Source: Aquabacterium commune
Lineage (GTDB): Bacteria; Pseudomonadota; Gammaproteobacteria; Burkholderiales; Burkholderiaceae_C
Assembly (NCBI RefSeq): GCF_004362855.1
Contig: NZ_SNXW01000008.1
Coordinates: 175,371 to 239,370 of the forward strand
Direction of reading: 5' to 3'
Length of the DNA: 64,000 bases
Of the stretch, positions 62,758 through 64,000 are shown piece by piece. The notes below the pieces were generated by a model. That model saw only the letters and a list, made by a program, of their open reading frames with translations. It did not search any database and had not been told where the DNA came from. A program made the position numbers and the translations under genes. Positions within the stretch are counted from its first letter, which is position 1, and the number at the start of each line of letters is the position of its first letter.

Positions 62758-63779
62758 GTCGATTGTTTGCCGCGCTGTTACTCGCTCTGACCTGTATTTC
62801 TTGCCAAACCGAGGCCCGCAACATGACCCAGCCCCGTATCGACAAAATGTTCGAAAAAACCAAGTCAGTGTGTTTTGGGCGGTTCGTGATGGATGTGCCG
62901 ATGGCGGCACAGGTGGTGCCCGGGCCGCAGGCTTTTGGGTCGCGCATAGAGTCTTTGCAAAACGACGCAAAGGGGTTGACCAGGAGAGCCAGGGCGAAGA
63001 GGGAAGAAGTTCACTCCAAGACTCAGACGATTGATCGTGCTGAAGTTGTCTCCTTAAATGAAGGCCCAACGGCGGGGAGTTGGATCCTTCGCTATTGGGA
63101 CGATGAAATTTCGAAGAAGGTTGGCTTGCAAGATATCGTTGGCTATTTCGCCGCGCAGCCCCACGGTTTCATCTATCCATCAGCGACACGGAATCACAAG
63201 ACGCCGGAGCAGGTGCTCGATAGCCTCACCTACATCGCCACCCACCTCCGAGCCCGCGACCCCGCCGAAGTCCCCCAAGAACCAGGCGTTTGCCTGGACG
63301 TGGGCTTCATCGCCGACGACACCGGCAAGTTCCAGGAAATTTTTGGCATTGGCTTGCGCTTCCCCGAGCTGCCCGATGCCAGCTTCTCCATCTCCACCAA
63401 CAAAGACGCGCAGCAGGGCGACAGCTTCGAAGCGCGTCGCTCAGAAGCCCGCCGGGCGGCCCTGATGGTGCCTGAGCTGGCCACAGCGTTTGCCAAGATC
63501 AAAACCCTGCGCGAAGGCAAGCGCAAAGTGCAGCAAGGCGATGGCAGTGAAGCCCTGTTCCGTCGTCCCCTGGGCGACACGCCAGGCCACTGGCACGAGT
63601 TCCAGTTCGAATACGCAGGCAAGCGTTTCGACCACCGCAACCCCTCATGGGACGCGGCCTTGTTCACCGGGGTCGAGCGTGATCAGGCCGGGTCTGTGGC
63701 CTCGGGCCTGAGCGACGATGAGGCCATCGCTTTGTGGGATCGGTTGATGGCGAGCGTGCGCCTGCGGGTGGTGAAGTAA
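62754..63779 (+). CDS. Tli4-like T6SS immunity protein
   Basis: A 341-residue exported protein. An N-terminal hydrophobic leader ends near LTCISC, a possible lipobox (Cys16) or a plain signal peptide. The body fits the two-domain Tli4 family: KTKSVCFGRFVMDVPMAAQV at the N-domain start and DVGFIADDTGKFQEIFGIGLRFPELPDASFSISTN in the C domain. Tli4 proteins bind Tle4 lipases in the periplasm and block the active site. Its ATG overlaps the lipase stop (ATGA). It is the last gene of the VgrG cassette. Confidence 0.82.
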   Translation: MSRLFAALLLALTCISCQTEARNMTQPRIDKMFEKTKSVCFGRFVMDVPMAAQVVPGPQAFGSRIESLQNDAKGLTRRARAKREEVHSKTQTIDRAEVVSLNEGPTAGSWILRYWDDEISKKVGLQDIVGYFAAQPHGFIYPSATRNHKTPEQVLDSLTYIATHLRARDPAEVPQEPGVCLDVGFIADDTGKFQEIFGIGLRFPELPDASFSISTNKDAQQGDSFEARRSEARRAALMVPELATAFAKIKTLREGKRKVQQGDGSEALFRRPLGDTPGHWHEFQFEYAGKRFDHRNPSWDAALFTGVERDQAGSVASGLSDDEAIALWDRLMASVRLRVVK

Positions 63780-63814
63780 GGCGCGGCGACGGCCTGAAGC
63801 AGCCGCATCGCAGT

Positions 63815-63905
63815 TCAAGAGCCGGGCTGCCAACGCCCCACCAACCACCCGTTGATGTCCTCCACCTCTTCCATGCACAGGCTGTGCGCCATGGGGTAGG
63901 TGTGC
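63815..63905 (-). pseudogene. carboxylesterase/phospholipase C-terminal fragment cut by an IS
   Basis: In one minus-strand frame the sequence reads TYPMAHSLCMEEVEDINGWL followed by VGRWQPGS and a stop. This is the end of the alpha/beta hydrolase family of carboxylesterases (typical YPMPHSVCAEEV-like end, where the His is catalytic). The reading runs up to 63905, where the IS-like end begins, so the 5' part is separated. It converges on the immunity gene. Confidence 0.7.
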
Positions 63906-64000
63906 TGACCTGCCCCCTCCTAGCCATACCAGTTGAATGGAAGTGAGGTCCGTCAACCTGGAGAATGACGGACATGAGGAAGAGTCGATTCACGGAGCAG
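63906..64000 (+). mobile_element. left end of an IS3-family insertion sequence
   Basis: Starting at TGACCTGCCCCCTCC (63906), sequence character changes and a transposase start follows at 63974. The position right where a carboxylesterase reading frame is broken marks the left inverted repeat. The right end and target duplication are outside the window. Confidence 0.65.
63974..64000 (+). CDS. IS3-family transposase OrfA, first nine codons
   Basis: The first nine residues are MRKSRFTEQ, matching the start of IS3/IS407-group OrfA proteins (MRKSRFTE-type), a helix-turn-helix DNA-binding subunit. The gene runs past the window end. Confidence 0.7.

Overview
The window is about 68% GC by eye, densely coded, with many 4-base ATGA/GTGA gene overlaps. 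Gene content points to a betaproteobacterium of the order Burkholderiales, in or near the Comamonadaceae/Leptothrix/Aquabacterium group: a gspG-N-D-E-F type II secretion cluster, GTP-dependent PEP carboxykinase, a PEP-CTERM protein, a pimelate/glutarate-type acyl-CoA dehydrogenase cluster and many Burkholderiales-style hypothetical genes. This placement is inference from gene content; no rRNA or tRNA gene was seen.

Layout. 1-131: 3' end of ilvA. 157-11881: type II secretion system, with a short gspC divergent from gspG-H-I-J-K-L-M-N-D-E-F. 11959-15262: a LuxR-type response regulator and a hybrid 7TM histidine kinase in convergent orientation. 15474-17515: Lon-like AAA ATPase and 5'-nucleotidase. 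17537-21054: MOSC protein and a molybdate/tungstate-type ABC transporter whose ATPase has degenerate motifs. 21415-23274: pckG. 23677-24213: PEP-CTERM protein with a CRP-type site upstream and a strong bidirectional terminator downstream. 24298-25572: secreted Notum/pectinacetylesterase-like hydrolase. 25772-30819: three-gene SMC (MukBEF/MksBEF/JetABC-like) complex without a JetD nuclease gene. 31007-33769: methyltransferase, a small protein and a secreted cyanophycinase-like peptidase. 33916-39466: AraC regulator, LEA14-like lipoprotein, TonB receptor, HNH-like protein and His-rich membrane protein. 39581-42021: DsbA-like protein, DUF427 protein and UbiB-like kinase. 42077-44835: two coupled DEAD-box helicases. 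44891-47499: secreted TPR-like and coiled-coil pair. 47599-48752: small oxidoreductase-like protein, a degenerate 21-bp repeat array and an isochorismatase-like hydrolase. 48764-54730: acyl-CoA dehydrogenase/3-hydroxyacyl-CoA dehydrogenase operon with a divergent LysR regulator and a palindromic operator. 54832-63779: type VI secretion VgrG cassette with two effector/immunity pairs. 63815-64000: the tail of a carboxylesterase gene cut by an IS3-family element that runs off the window.

The genes fall into functional blocks. Type II secretion could export the secreted hydrolases in the window (24298-25572, 32552-33769). The VgrG block is an antibacterial cassette: a peptidoglycan-targeting protein and a Tle4-like lipase, each followed by a translationally linked periplasmic immunity candidate; its distal part is more AT-rich than the rest, suggesting transfer. 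The SMC operon is a candidate DNA-loop-extruding system, either a chromosome condensin or a plasmid-defence relative. The most interesting items are the SMC operon, the two-pair VgrG cassette, the HNH/TonB/His-rich locus, the degenerate ModC and the 21-bp repeat array.
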